From Hydrotalea sandarakina (GTDB lineage Bacteria; Bacteroidota; Bacteroidia; Chitinophagales; Chitinophagaceae): a stretch of 64,000 nt of DNA. Under the pieces are notes generated by a model that ran no database searches, had not been told where the DNA came from, and saw only the letters and a list, made by a program, of their open reading frames with translations. Location of the stretch: NCBI RefSeq assembly GCF_003254115.1, contig NZ_QKZV01000001.1, positions 580,809 to 644,808 of the forward strand, given 5' to 3'. Both the position numbers and the translations under genes were made by a program. The first letter of the stretch is position 1; each line of letters starts with the position of its first letter. Below, one piece after another: positions 37,861-46,982 of this stretch.

Positions 37861-39213
37861 TTAATCATTAGAAGATTTAATAACCAGTTTAGCAAAAATT
37901 CCAGCCAAAAACATAGAAGCCCCTGCAAGTCCAATAACATGAATGGGTTTTTCGCCTAATGCTGTTAGTGCAACTCCACCTAACAATCCGGCAGCAATTT
38001 GAGGAACGGTTATGGTAATATTAAATATGCCCATATAAACCCCGGTTTGTTTAGCAGGTAATGAAGCAGAAAGTATGGCATAAGGCAATGCTAAGATGGC
38101 TGCCCAGGCAATACCAATTCCAACCATGGGTAAGAAAAGCCAATACTTGTCATAAATAAACATCATGGAAATAAGGCCAATACCGCCTGCTAAAAGCGAA
38201 AACATATAAGTATTTTTTCTTCCTAGTTTATTGGCCAAAGGTGTTAGAACTAAAGAAAACAAAGCTGCAAAAACGCTATATGCAGCAAAAATTACCCCGG
38301 TCCAATTGCCTGCTTCATTATACTCTTTTGATTCGGGATTGCTAGTATTCCAAATATGTTGGGCTATGCCCTGTGTAGTATACACCCACATTAAAAATAA
38401 TGCAAACCATGAGAAGAATTGTGTTACAGCCAATTGTAACATAGTAGCAGGAATATTTTTAATAAGACTCGAAAAACTAAGCTTTTCTTTCACCACATCC
38501 TCATCCAAATTATTATACAGCGCATATTCTGCAGGTGGATACTCTTTCGTTCTGATAGAAGTCCAAATAACACTTAATAATAATGCACCTCCACCAAAAT
38601 AAAAAGACCAAATTACAGTGGGTGCCACTCTTTGCCCTTCACCGGGTTCATTAGCAACCCCTAAACTGGTAAGTACAAAGGGCAATAGCGAGCCAATTAC
38701 CGCGCCGGCATTAATTAAAAAACTTTGTATAGCATATCCTTGATTACGTTGGCTTTCACCCACCATATCACTTACCAATGCACGAAAAGGCTGCATCGTA
38801 ACATTAAATGAAGTATCCATTAAAAGCAACATAGCCGCACCAAAAAACAATGGCGGTAATAACTCCGCAAAATGTTCAGAATTAGGCATAAAAAACATAG
38901 CCAAAGCAGAAACAATAGCACCACCTAAAATAAAAGGGATTCTTCTACCTAAACGAGTCCAGGTTTTATCGCTTGATAAACCAACAATAGGTTGTACAAA
39001 AAAACCCGCCAATGGTGCGGCTAACCAAAATAAACTTAAATGATGCGGATCGGCGCCTATTGCGGATAAAATGCGGCTGGTATTGGCATTTTGTAAGGAG
39101 TAACCAATTTGAACACCTAGAAATCCAAAACTAATATTCCATATTTGCCAAAACCGAAGTTTGGGCTTTTGCATTTTTGCAGAAGAATGAGCAGGGGGCG
39201 GGATGTTGGCCAT
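37861..39213 (-). CDS. MFS transporter, SLC45/maltose-type
   Basis: About 450 aa with 12 membrane helices. The start KPKLRFWQIWNISFGFLGVQIGYSLQNANTSRILSAIG, the loop GLSSDKTWTRLGRRIPFILGG and the later ANKLGRKNTYMFSLL are typical of the SLC45-like sugar transporters. These often sit beside alpha-amylases in Bacteroidetes. A maltose or maltodextrin substrate is inferred from the GH13 gene 3 bases downstream. ATG 39213 (MANIPPP) is preferred; the frame opens earlier only at a TTG. Confidence 0.88.
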   Translation of the reverse strand: MANIPPPAHSSAKMQKPKLRFWQIWNISFGFLGVQIGYSLQNANTSRILSAIGADPHHLSLFWLAAPLAGFFVQPIVGLSSDKTWTRLGRRIPFILGGAIVSALAMFFMPNSEHFAELLPPLFFGAAMLLLMDTSFNVTMQPFRALVSDMVGESQRNQGYAIQSFLINAGAVIGSLLPFVLTSLGVANEPGEGQRVAPTVIWSFYFGGGALLLSVIWTSIRTKEYPPAEYALYNNLDEDVVKEKLSFSSLIKNIPATMLQLAVTQFFSWFALFLMWVYTTQGIAQHIWNTSNPESKEYNEAGNWTGVIFAAYSVFAALFSLVLTPLANKLGRKNTYMFSLLAGGIGLISMMFIYDKYWLFLPMVGIGIAWAAILALPYAILSASLPAKQTGVYMGIFNITITVPQIAAGLLGGVALTALGEKPIHVIGLAGASMFLAGIFAKLVIKSSND

Positions 39214-39261
39214 GGCAATCGTTGTATTTAATATGTACGTTTTACACAAATATAGTTAAAG

Positions 39262-39296
39262 CAAAAAAAACATCTGCACAAATTGGCAGATGTTAC
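39262..39296 (-). terminator. Terminator of glgC
   Basis: On the minus strand, ACATCTGC (39293-39286) pairs with GCAGATGT (39277-39270) and runs into a T8 tract (complement of 39263-39270). It separates glgA-glgC from the transporter/amylase pair. Confidence 0.85.
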
Positions 39297-39310
39297 AATA
39301 ATTTTGAACA

Positions 39311-40594
39311 TTAAATTACAAATCCATCGGGTAAAATAGCACCTTTTTTTACCACTACAATTCCATCTTTAATAGTGTACAAAGGTTGATCTGTATTGTC
39401 CAAATGTGCACCACCATTAATTCTTACATCGTTACCTATTCTGCAATTTTTATCAATAATGGCGTTTTTAATATAACACCTTTCACCAATACCAATTTTA
39501 GGTATCCCTTTGCTTACATTTTCAGCCATTACTTCTAAAGTTTCATAAAAATCATTACCCATAATGTAAGCATTAACAATGGTTGAGCCATGACCAATAC
39601 GTGCTCTAACCCCTACTACACATCGCTCTAATCTGCTGGCTAAAATAATAGAACCGTCGGCTATAATAGTTTTTTCCAAAGTAGTACCACTAATTTTTGC
39701 AGGTGGAAGCATACGTGCACGGGTATAAATAATTCTATTATTATCGAACAAATTAAACTGTGGAATTTCCTCGGTAAGTGCCAAATTTGCATCGAAAAAA
39801 GAATATATATTTCCAATATCGGTCCAATAACCTTCATATTGATAACTCAACACATTGTATTTCCCGATTGATTGGGGCATAATTTCTTTACCAAAATCAG
39901 TAGCATCAGGATACACTTCTTTTAATAATTTATACAACACATGTTTATTAAAAATATAAATACCCATTGAAGCTAAATATACCCTACCCTGTTGTTGCAT
40001 TTCTGCACCAGTATCACTAATCCACTCGCTTAAAACATCAGGTTTGGGTTTTTCAATGAATGAAGTGATATTGTGTTTCTCGTCAGTTTTTAAAATACCA
40101 AATTCTGAAGCTTCCCTTGCAGGAACAGGAATAGTAGCAATGGTAATATCTGCATTGTTGGCTTTGTGTACTGCAACCATGTCTTCAAAGTCCATTTGAT
40201 ACAATTGGTCGCCGCTTAGAATTAAGATATATTCAAAATCTAAATTTTCAATATGTCGTAACGATTGCCTAACAGCATCGGCCGTACCTTGAAACCAACC
40301 CGGATTATCGGGTGTTTGTTCTGCAGCCAATATATCTACAAAGCCGGTACTAAATGCACTAAAATGATAAGTGTTTTTAATGTGTTTATTTAATGATGCT
40401 GAATTGAACTGCGTTAATACAAACATTCTATTAATGTTAGAATTGATACAGTTGCTAATGGGAATATCGACTAAACGATATTTACCGGCTATTGGAACTG
40501 CCGGTTTTGAACGAGAAGCTGTTAAAGGATATAACCTTGTTCCGGCACCACCACCCAGTATAACTGCAACAACTGATTGACTAATGGTTAACAT
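39311..40594 (-). CDS. glgC: Glucose-1-phosphate adenylyltransferase GlgC
   Basis: 427 aa. The nucleotidyltransferase start is VVAVILGGGAGTRLYPLTASRSKPAVPIAGKYRLVDIPISNC. ILSGDQLYQMDF carries the metal-binding Asp, and FIEKPKP and GYWTDIGN follow. A C-terminal left-handed beta helix (GTTLEKTIIADGSIIL, GERCYIKNAIIDKNCRIGNDVRI) ends the chain. It makes ADP-glucose, the committed step of glycogen synthesis. It follows glgA by 35 bases on the same strand. Confidence 0.97.
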   Translation of the reverse strand: MLTISQSVVAVILGGGAGTRLYPLTASRSKPAVPIAGKYRLVDIPISNCINSNINRMFVLTQFNSASLNKHIKNTYHFSAFSTGFVDILAAEQTPDNPGWFQGTADAVRQSLRHIENLDFEYILILSGDQLYQMDFEDMVAVHKANNADITIATIPVPAREASEFGILKTDEKHNITSFIEKPKPDVLSEWISDTGAEMQQQGRVYLASMGIYIFNKHVLYKLLKEVYPDATDFGKEIMPQSIGKYNVLSYQYEGYWTDIGNIYSFFDANLALTEEIPQFNLFDNNRIIYTRARMLPPAKISGTTLEKTIIADGSIILASRLERCVVGVRARIGHGSTIVNAYIMGNDFYETLEVMAENVSKGIPKIGIGERCYIKNAIIDKNCRIGNDVRINGGAHLDNTDQPLYTIKDGIVVVKKGAILPDGFVI

Positions 40595-40629
40595 AACTGA
40601 TATATTTGAGGTGAATTTATATTATTTTT

Positions 40630-42045
40630 TTATAATACAGATTGATAAACTGCAGTGTATTCGTCTACCGTTTTATCCCAACTATGATTAATCTGCATCA
40701 TATATTTTCGCATCGACAACATATGGTCGGCATCTTTATATACTTCAACTGCCCTACTTACGGAATAATAAATATCGTGAATACTGGCATGATTGAATCG
40801 AATGCCAAAACCATCAGGATCACCCATATCAATAACGGTATCTTGCAAACCGCCGGTACTTCTTACCATTGGTACTGTTCCGTAACGCATAGCATACATT
40901 TGATTCAAACCACAGGGTTCAACTCTACTGGGCATTAACAAAAAGTCGCCTCCTGCATACATTTCGTGTGAAAGTGCTTCATTGTAACCGATTACTGCTC
41001 TGTAATAGCCCGGATATAAATTATTCATTGTACTTAATTGCCATTCAACAGCAGTATCACCTGAACCAACTATTAAAAATGCAACCGCATCTTTCATTCC
41101 ATGCAAAATAACCTTAATTGTTTCAGGTAAAATATCAGCCGCTTTTTCACCAACTAAACGACCAATGAAAATAATTAAGGGCACTTGTTCATTTAACCCG
41201 AATTGCTTACACAATGATTGTTTGTTCATTGCTTTGCCTTCCGTAACATCATCAATACCATAGTGTGTTTTTAAATAAATGTCGGTTTGCGGATTCCACA
41301 CATCATTATCAATACCATTTAAAATACCTACGCATTTTCCTTTTTCATACTCAAACAAAGCTTCTAAACCATTGCTATTGTATTTTAATTCATTCAAATA
41401 GCTCCAACTAACAGTTGTTACTTTCCAGGCGCATTTTATGGCACTTGCTAAAGGATTAATGGTATTATTCCAATCTAATTCACCTGTTTTCCAATTGTCA
41501 TAAGCAGGTATCCAGTAACTTTTATCCCATCCCATCCATCCCTGATATTGAGCATTATGAATAGTTAAAATAGTGGGAATGGATTGTAATTTCCGATAAT
41601 CAAAACAATTTTTAATCATGAAAGGAATAAGGCCGGAATGATGATCATGACAATGAATAATGCTTGGTCTGTGCTCCCAAGCACTTAACCAATTTAGTAC
41701 TGCTATTTGAAAAGCCAGGTAACGATAACTATCATCATCGTATCCGTAAATTTTATCACGATCCAACAATCCATTGATATCTACTAAATATAAATCAAAA
41801 CCCAATTTTTGGGTTGCTTCCTTAATTATTGTAAAATTATAATATTGACCGGCCACATGCAGATAACCTTTAAAGTCTACATCCCATTTGTTTTCGTATA
41901 AAAACTTTGTTCTATGCATTGGCATTACAACTTTGGCAATTTGGCCTGCTTTATTTTGATATTTTGGTAATGCCCCTACTACATCGCCTAACCCGCCGGC
42001 TTTGGCCATTGGGTAACACTCAGCACTAACGTGTATTATTTCCAT
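40630..42045 (-). CDS. glgA: Glycogen synthase GlgA (GT5)
   Basis: 471 aa. The ADP-glucose-binding start is EIIHVSAECYPMAKAGGLGDVVGALPK. CHDHHSGLIPFMIKN, LTIHNAQYQGW, GILNGIDNDVWNPQTD and IFIGRLVGEKAADI follow. The catalytic loop is LLMPSRVEPCGLNQMYAMRYGTVPMVRSTGGLQDTV. It extends alpha-1,4-glucan from ADP-glucose. It is the first gene of the glgA-glgC unit, divergent from the sugar transporter at 42187. Confidence 0.97.
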   Translation of the reverse strand: MEIIHVSAECYPMAKAGGLGDVVGALPKYQNKAGQIAKVVMPMHRTKFLYENKWDVDFKGYLHVAGQYYNFTIIKEATQKLGFDLYLVDINGLLDRDKIYGYDDDSYRYLAFQIAVLNWLSAWEHRPSIIHCHDHHSGLIPFMIKNCFDYRKLQSIPTILTIHNAQYQGWMGWDKSYWIPAYDNWKTGELDWNNTINPLASAIKCAWKVTTVSWSYLNELKYNSNGLEALFEYEKGKCVGILNGIDNDVWNPQTDIYLKTHYGIDDVTEGKAMNKQSLCKQFGLNEQVPLIIFIGRLVGEKAADILPETIKVILHGMKDAVAFLIVGSGDTAVEWQLSTMNNLYPGYYRAVIGYNEALSHEMYAGGDFLLMPSRVEPCGLNQMYAMRYGTVPMVRSTGGLQDTVIDMGDPDGFGIRFNHASIHDIYYSVSRAVEVYKDADHMLSMRKYMMQINHSWDKTVDEYTAVYQSVL

Positions 42046-42186
42046 AGCTATTTAAAATTATTGAATTGAAGTTAAGAATGAAACAAATACTAACGACTAT
42101 TTTCAATTAATTTTTTAAGGATTACAAAATGTGTCTTACTTTACAGGCCATATTGCAACCATATTTAAAAAAATATTAAATTTACT

Positions 42187-43821
42187 ATGAGCCAACCTAA
42201 CGAAGCAATCAAACTAACTAAAGATGCAAAAATTAAAACAAACGGTGGTGCGCTTGCATCGCTTGCACTAGTATTTTTTTTCTGGGGATTTATTGCGGCA
42301 TCAAACAGCATTTTCATTCCGTTTTGTAAAAGCCATTTTCATTTGTCGCAATTCGAATCACAATTAATTGGTTCGTCTTTTTATGGCGCTTATTTTATCG
42401 GGTCATTATTGTTGTATCTGATTTCAAGCATGGTAGGATATGATATTTTGAATAAAATAGGCTACAAGAAGGGAATTATATTGGGGTTACTGATTTCTGT
42501 TGTGGGTGCATTAGGCATTATTCCGTCGGCTAATGCTAATTCATTTCCGGCAATTTTAGTTTCATTTTTTATTGTTGCTTTGGGTTTTTCGCTTCAACAA
42601 ACAGCTGCTCAACCTTTTGCTATTGCGCTTGGCGATCCTGCCACAGGCTCACATCGTTTAAATTTAACCGGAGGCGTTAATTCATTCGGTACTACGTTAG
42701 GTCCTATTATTGTAAGCTTCTTCTTATTTGGATCGGTTAATGCTGCAAAAGACAAGGTTACAGTAACAAATATTAATAATCTTTACTTAATAGTTGCCAG
42801 TGTATTTTTAGCGGTAGCAATATTTTTTACATTATCTAAAAAATTACCCGATGGTAAAAATGATGCCAAATTCGAAACTTCATCAAAAGCCTCTAAATCG
42901 CTTATAATCCTAACGGCATTAATTATTGCAATTATTATTGTTGGACAACTCACCAACATTCAAAAAGTACCTCTATTAATTGCTACTTTAATTGTGGTAT
43001 TTTTTACTTTATTTTATTCAAATAACAGAGCTATACGAAACAATGATGGATGGGGTGCTATGAAATACCCACAATTGGTGTACGGCATGATTGGCATTTT
43101 TGTGTATGTTGGAACAGAAGTAACCATCGATAATAATTTTGGCGCCTTACTTAAAACCCCTGGCTATCTTACACAAATGGGTTTAGATGAAGATAAAATA
43201 TCAAAATTTGTTTCATTGTACTGGGGTAGTTTAATGATAGGCCGATGGACCGGTGCGATAGGTGTATTCAAACTTTCCGATGTAGGAAAAAAAATTGCTA
43301 TGATTCTCGTTCCATTAATTGCTTTTTGGATAGTAATGTTTGTGAATCTTTTGTATGGAAATAACATTATGGAATTATTACCCTATGCTAATTTTATAAT
43401 AGTTGCTATAGCAGCTTTTTTTTACGGACAGGAAAAACCAGCTAAAACTTTACTGACTTTGTCTATTTTAGGTGCTATCTCAATGTTAATTGCAGTTTCA
43501 CTTACAGGAATCATTTCAGTATATGCCATTATATTTGGTGGTTTGTGTTGTTCCATTATGTGGCCTTGTATTTTTTCATTAGGTGTAGCCGGTTTGGGCA
43601 AGTACACTAGCCAGGGATCCGCTTTTTTAATTATGATGATTTTAGGGGGTGCAGTTATTCCACCATTTCAAGGTGCATTAGGTGATGCTTTTGGTATGCA
43701 TCCCTCATACATTGTGGCTGCATGTTGTTTTGCTATATTAGCCTTCTTAGCCATAAAATTAAAATCTGTATTAAAAGCACAAGGATTAGACTTTGATGCA
43801 CAAGTAGCTTCAGGACATTAA
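42187..43821 (+). CDS. Sugar MFS transporter (FucP/glucose-galactose type)
   Basis: 544 aa, about 100 residues longer than the 420-440 usual for FucP/GluP permeases. The first helices (ALASLALVFFFWGFIAASNSIFIPFCKSHFHLSQFESQLIGSSFY) carry the family signature, and the QQTAAQPFAIALGDP loop is typical. The extra length comes from added hydrophobic stretches near residues 240-280 and 400-440, suggesting one or two extra helices. The ROK kinase follows 32 bases downstream, so glucose uptake followed by phosphorylation is the natural reading (inference). Confidence 0.88.
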   Translation: MSQPNEAIKLTKDAKIKTNGGALASLALVFFFWGFIAASNSIFIPFCKSHFHLSQFESQLIGSSFYGAYFIGSLLLYLISSMVGYDILNKIGYKKGIILGLLISVVGALGIIPSANANSFPAILVSFFIVALGFSLQQTAAQPFAIALGDPATGSHRLNLTGGVNSFGTTLGPIIVSFFLFGSVNAAKDKVTVTNINNLYLIVASVFLAVAIFFTLSKKLPDGKNDAKFETSSKASKSLIILTALIIAIIIVGQLTNIQKVPLLIATLIVVFFTLFYSNNRAIRNNDGWGAMKYPQLVYGMIGIFVYVGTEVTIDNNFGALLKTPGYLTQMGLDEDKISKFVSLYWGSLMIGRWTGAIGVFKLSDVGKKIAMILVPLIAFWIVMFVNLLYGNNIMELLPYANFIIVAIAAFFYGQEKPAKTLLTLSILGAISMLIAVSLTGIISVYAIIFGGLCCSIMWPCIFSLGVAGLGKYTSQGSAFLIMMILGGAVIPPFQGALGDAFGMHPSYIVAACCFAILAFLAIKLKSVLKAQGLDFDAQVASGH

Positions 43822-43853
43822 TTAGTAATTTTTTTTAAATTGAATATTTGATT

Positions 43854-44828
43854 ATGGCAACCACAACTTCAACACTCGATGCATTAGCTGTTGGTATTGA
43901 TATCGGTGGAACAGGTACTAAGTTTGGCATTGTTGACCGATTAGGAAATGTTTTATTTTCATCAGAAATAGGAACAAAAAAACATACCAACATTGAAACT
44001 TTTATTGATGAATTAAAAGAACATCTATTACCACTCATTGAAAAAACCGGCGGTATTGGACGCATTAAAGGCATTGGCGTTGGTGCCCCCAATGGCAATT
44101 ATTATACAGGCACCGTTGAATATGCCCCCAATTTACCTTGGAAAGGTATTTTGCCTTTAGCCAAATTAATACAGGATGATTTTAAGTTACCTGTAATTTT
44201 AACCAACGACGCAAATGCTGCAGCGTTAGGCGAAATGATGTATGGCGCTGCCCAAGGCATGAAAGACTTTATAATGATTACATTGGGTACCGGTGTTGGA
44301 AGTGGTATTGTTGCTAATGGAAAACTAATTTATGGACACGATGGATTTGCAGGTGAATTGGGGCATACAACCATTATTCCCGATGGAAGGCTGCACCCGG
44401 GCACCGGAAAAAAAGGTTCATTAGAAAGCTATGCATCTGCTACCGGCGTAACCACAACAGCTATTGAATTATTGGAAAAAAGTAACAGACCCAGCTTATT
44501 GAGAGAAGTACCTAAAGATAAAATAGATTCCAAAAAAGTTTACGAAGCCGCCATTCAAGGTGATGCGTTGGCACAAGAAATATTTGAGTTTACCGGAAAA
44601 ATTTTAGGAATGGCATTAGCTAATTTTATTATGTTTTCCAGTCCTGAAGCCATCATATTATTTGGTGGTTTAACCAAAGCAGGCGATTTAATTTTAAGTC
44701 CTACCAAAAAATACATGGAAGAAAACCTTATTCAAGTTTTTCAAAACAAAGTGAAAATTCTAGTCAGTCATTTAAACGAATCGGATGCAGCTATTTTAGG
44801 CGCTTCAGCGTTGGTATGGGATATGTAA
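43854..44828 (+). CDS. ROK-family sugar kinase (probable glucokinase)
   Basis: About 324 aa. The ATP-binding start is AVGIDIGGTGTKFGIVD. The catalytic Asp lies in ILTNDANAAALGEMMYGAAQG, and a second phosphate loop is ITLGTGVGSGIV. The ROK zinc motif normally reads GHxxxxxxGxxCxCGxxGCLE. Here it is GHTTIIPDGRLHPGTGKKGSLE, so all three Cys ligands are missing and zinc is probably not bound. Pairing with a sugar permease suggests glucokinase, feeding glycogen synthesis. ATG 43854 is chosen over the TTG at 43848. Confidence 0.88.
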   Translation: MATTTSTLDALAVGIDIGGTGTKFGIVDRLGNVLFSSEIGTKKHTNIETFIDELKEHLLPLIEKTGGIGRIKGIGVGAPNGNYYTGTVEYAPNLPWKGILPLAKLIQDDFKLPVILTNDANAAALGEMMYGAAQGMKDFIMITLGTGVGSGIVANGKLIYGHDGFAGELGHTTIIPDGRLHPGTGKKGSLESYASATGVTTTAIELLEKSNRPSLLREVPKDKIDSKKVYEAAIQGDALAQEIFEFTGKILGMALANFIMFSSPEAIILFGGLTKAGDLILSPTKKYMEENLIQVFQNKVKILVSHLNESDAAILGASALVWDM

Positions 44829-44853
44829 CAATACTGTAAAAATCAAATTAATA

Positions 44854-44897
44854 AAATGGGCTATCGGCAATAATTAACTTATTACGATAGCCCATTT
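44854..44897. terminator. Long hairpin between convergent kinase and ArsC genes
   Basis: AAATGGGCTATCG (44854-44866) and CGATAGCCCATTT (44885-44897) are perfect 13-base inverted arms around an 18-base AT-rich loop. The hairpin lies between the stops of the convergent genes and likely terminates both, although no long T-run follows. Confidence 0.65.
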
Positions 44898-44907
44898 GCG
44901 TAAAATA

Positions 44908-45522
44908 CTATTGGTGCACTTTTGAAAAAACATATAATGTTTCCAAAGCAATTTGCCTACATCTATCTGCATAGGCTTTGTCCTGTTCAGGTGTACCATC
45001 ATACAATTTCGGATCCTCATAAGTAGTAGCGATTCTGGCTGATGCACCGGGAATAAAAGGGCAATTGGCTTCTGCCTCACCACAAGTCATAATAGCTAAA
45101 AAGTTTTTTGTTGGATTAACTTCATCATTATAAACCTTTGAAAAACAAGATGTACATTCATTTTCACCAAAACAAACTGAATATACCGGATTTTGAGCAG
45201 CACCATTAGATTGTATATGGAAACCCACATTTTCTAAAGCCTTTATAGCATTAACATTAAATGCCGTAGCTTCAGTACCACCGGAAAAAGCATGTACCTG
45301 CTGAATTCCATAATAATTTGCGGCTGTAAGAGCCCAAACTTGACCAAAATGGCTTCGCCGGGAATTATGGGTACAAATGTATACCAACTGTATTGGCAAC
45401 TGACTTTTTTGGCAATGAATAATGTAATTCGCAATAGTATCAAGAATTGATTTACGATTACTACTAATGCTATCAAATTCTTTTACTAAATCATCGCAAT
45501 AACTTTTAATAGACGGAAACAT
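44908..45522 (-). CDS. Thioredoxin-type arsenate reductase / LMW phosphatase-like protein
   Basis: 204 aa. The low-molecular-weight phosphatase loop is VYICTHNSRRSHFGQ, with catalytic Cys50 in C-x5-R. Two further Cys, 147 and 154, in MTCGEAEANCPFIPGA match the C-x6-C pair of thioredoxin-coupled ArsC (Cys82/Cys89 of the plasmid pI258 enzyme). That triad distinguishes arsenate reductase from a plain tyrosine phosphatase. A 40-residue N-terminal extension is present. It converts As(V) to As(III), the substrate of ArsM encoded just upstream. Confidence 0.85.
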   Translation of the reverse strand: MFPSIKSYCDDLVKEFDSISSNRKSILDTIANYIIHCQKSQLPIQLVYICTHNSRRSHFGQVWALTAANYYGIQQVHAFSGGTEATAFNVNAIKALENVGFHIQSNGAAQNPVYSVCFGENECTSCFSKVYNDEVNPTKNFLAIMTCGEAEANCPFIPGASARIATTYEDPKLYDGTPEQDKAYADRCRQIALETLYVFSKVHQ

Positions 45523-45543
45523 ATTATTAATTGTTGATTAATA

Positions 45544-46386
45544 TTAACAACATCCGGGTGCACAACAAGCTGCTTGTTGTTGGGGTTTTTGGGCAAACAC
45601 CGTAATACTATATATACCGGCATTACCATTTTTAAAATCAGCAATTTGTTGGGGCGTTAAATAATTCAATAAAATATCATCGGGAATATAAATGGGCTTC
45701 TCTTTTTGTATTAAAATATTTTCAAATCCGTTAGCCTGAATTAATTCTAAGTACACTTGTTTTTGGATGGCGCCTGCCACGCATCCCGCATACATTTCGG
45801 CATCTTTGCGTAAGGCTTCAGGAAGCATTCCAATCAAAACAACATCAGAGATGCTAAAATGGCCACCCGGTTTTAAAACTCGGTAAATTTCTTTAAATAC
45901 AGCATCTTTATTAGGTACTAAATTCAATACACAATTACTAACTATCACATCTGCTGAATTCGATGTTACAGGCATTTTTTCAATGTCACCTAATCTAAAT
46001 TCCACATTATTCAAACCTAATTTTTCTGCATTCATTCTTGCCTTTTCAATCATAGCCGGTGTAAAATCAATACCAATCACTTTTCCGGTTGCACCGGTTT
46101 CTGCCCTTGCTATAAAACAATCATTACCCGCACCACTGCCTAAATCAATTACAGTATCACCCGGCTTAATTTGAGCAAACTGCGTTGGTAAGCCACAACC
46201 CAAACCCAAATCAGCATCAGCATTGTATCCTTTAAGTGCAGAATAATCATCACTCATTATATTGTATACTTCGGTAGAACATCCACCTGCGCCGCAGCAA
46301 GATGAGGCATTGGTTGCTTTATCTTGTAAAGCAATTTCACTATATTTCTGTTTTACTAATTCTTTTAATTCTTGTTCTGATTTCAT
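45544..46386 (-). CDS. arsM: Arsenite methyltransferase ArsM
   Basis: 280 aa. ASSCCGAGGCS is followed by the SAM-binding core DTVIDLGSGAGNDCFIA and GIDFTPAMIEKAR. The conserved arsenite-binding Cys lie in VSNCVLNLVPNKDAVF and MYAGCVAGAI. The C terminus is a short Cys-rich tail, AACCAPGCC. ArsM methylates As(III) to mono- and dimethyl forms. The frame is open further upstream, but that would overlap arsR; ATG 46386 is the natural start. It sits between arsR and the ArsC-like gene in one operon. Confidence 0.95.
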   Translation of the reverse strand: MKSEQELKELVKQKYSEIALQDKATNASSCCGAGGCSTEVYNIMSDDYSALKGYNADADLGLGCGLPTQFAQIKPGDTVIDLGSGAGNDCFIARAETGATGKVIGIDFTPAMIEKARMNAEKLGLNNVEFRLGDIEKMPVTSNSADVIVSNCVLNLVPNKDAVFKEIYRVLKPGGHFSISDVVLIGMLPEALRKDAEMYAGCVAGAIQKQVYLELIQANGFENILIQKEKPIYIPDDILLNYLTPQQIADFKNGNAGIYSITVFAQKPQQQAACCAPGCC

Positions 46387-46402
46387 ATACAAAATTTTAT
46401 GG

Positions 46403-46735
46403 TTAGCAACATTGTTTATCAGTATTTTCAAATGCAGCAAAAAACTTATTGAATAATTGTTTGTACTTATTCCAATTTTTTTCATCAATGCAATAGCAAA
46501 CATTTACACCTTCTACTGAACCTTTAATAATTCCGGCGTTTTTTAATTCTTTTAAATGTTGCGAAGTGGTTGATTGTGCTAATCCTGTTTGCTCAACTAA
46601 ATATCCGCAAACACATGCATCGCTTTTCAGTAAAGCTTGTACAATAGCTATTCGTGCGGGATGACTTAAAGCTTTAGCAATAGCAGCAATTTGATTTTGC
46701 TCTTTCGTAAATAGTTCTTTTTTAGCAACACCCAT
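46403..46735 (-). CDS. arsR: ArsR-family metalloregulator
   Basis: 110 aa. A winged helix with ALSHPARIAIVQALLKSDACVCGYLVEQTGLAQSTTSQHLKEL. The CVCGYL motif in the DNA-recognition region matches the ELCVCDL type that binds As(III). More Cys (VCYCID) and a terminal CC follow. It is the first gene of the arsR-arsM-arsC operon and presumably represses it at the palindrome just upstream, releasing on arsenite. Confidence 0.93.
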   Translation of the reverse strand: MGVAKKELFTKEQNQIAAIAKALSHPARIAIVQALLKSDACVCGYLVEQTGLAQSTTSQHLKELKNAGIIKGSVEGVNVCYCIDEKNWNKYKQLFNKFFAAFENTDKQCC

Positions 46736-46740
46736 AATGC

Positions 46741-46770
46741 ATATTTAATCGCAATATTACGATTAAATAT
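46741..46770. promoter_or_regulatory. ArsR-type operator
   Basis: ATATTTAATCG (46741-46751) and CGATTAAATAT (46760-46770) are perfect 11-base arms around CAATATTA, right in front of the arsR ATG. ArsR/SmtB regulators bind such long AT-rich inverted repeats. Confidence 0.75.
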
Positions 46771-46859
46771 GACAATTTTCTCCTTCCTTGAAAGAATTAT
46801 AATTTAATTAGAAATAATAAAAAATACAAGTTCTATTTTTTTATATAATTAAAGCGCCG

Positions 46860-46867
46860 TACTTTTG
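46860..46867 (+). promoter_or_regulatory. -7 promoter element of the fluoride operon
   Basis: TACTTTTG matches TAnnTTTG. A start about 7 bases downstream puts the whole fluoride aptamer at the beginning of the transcript. Confidence 0.6.
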
Positions 46868-46881
46868 CGCCTCAATTAAGA

Positions 46882-46936
46882 AGAGGTGATGGTGTCCACC
46901 GAATAAACTGCCCAAAAATGGGATGATGGCGCCTAC
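46882..46936 (+). ncRNA. Fluoride riboswitch (crcB motif), copy 1
   Basis: The core AGGTGATGG ... CACC ... ACTGCCC ... GGGATGATGGCGCCTAC follows the crcB-motif consensus. GGTG (from 46885) can pair with CACC as the pseudoknot. GGTGTC and GGCGCC form P1 with two G-U pairs, and CCC/GGG forms P2. The downstream genes (CLC-F, CrcB) are exactly those controlled by this riboswitch class. Fluoride binding is expected to switch the operon on. Confidence 0.93.
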
Positions 46937-46981
46937 AAATTAAACTAAGGGCATTAATTCGATAGTTTGATAATTTGTAGG
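46932..46981 (+). promoter_or_regulatory. Riboswitch expression-platform hairpin masking the start codon
   Basis: CCTACAAATTA (46932-46942) and TAATTTGTAGG (46971-46981) are perfect 11-base arms, with AAC/GTT extending the stem past a bulge. The 5' arm shares CC with the aptamer P1 strand. The 3' arm ends one base before the CLC-F ATG (46983). With fluoride bound, P1 would hold those bases and loosen the hairpin, so translational control is likely (inference). Confidence 0.65.
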
Positions 46982-46982
46982 A

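Noticed and set aside
46387..46503. N-terminal extension of ArsM
   Set aside because: It would overlap most of the start region shared with the arsR 3' end, and the family similarity starts at ATG 46386.
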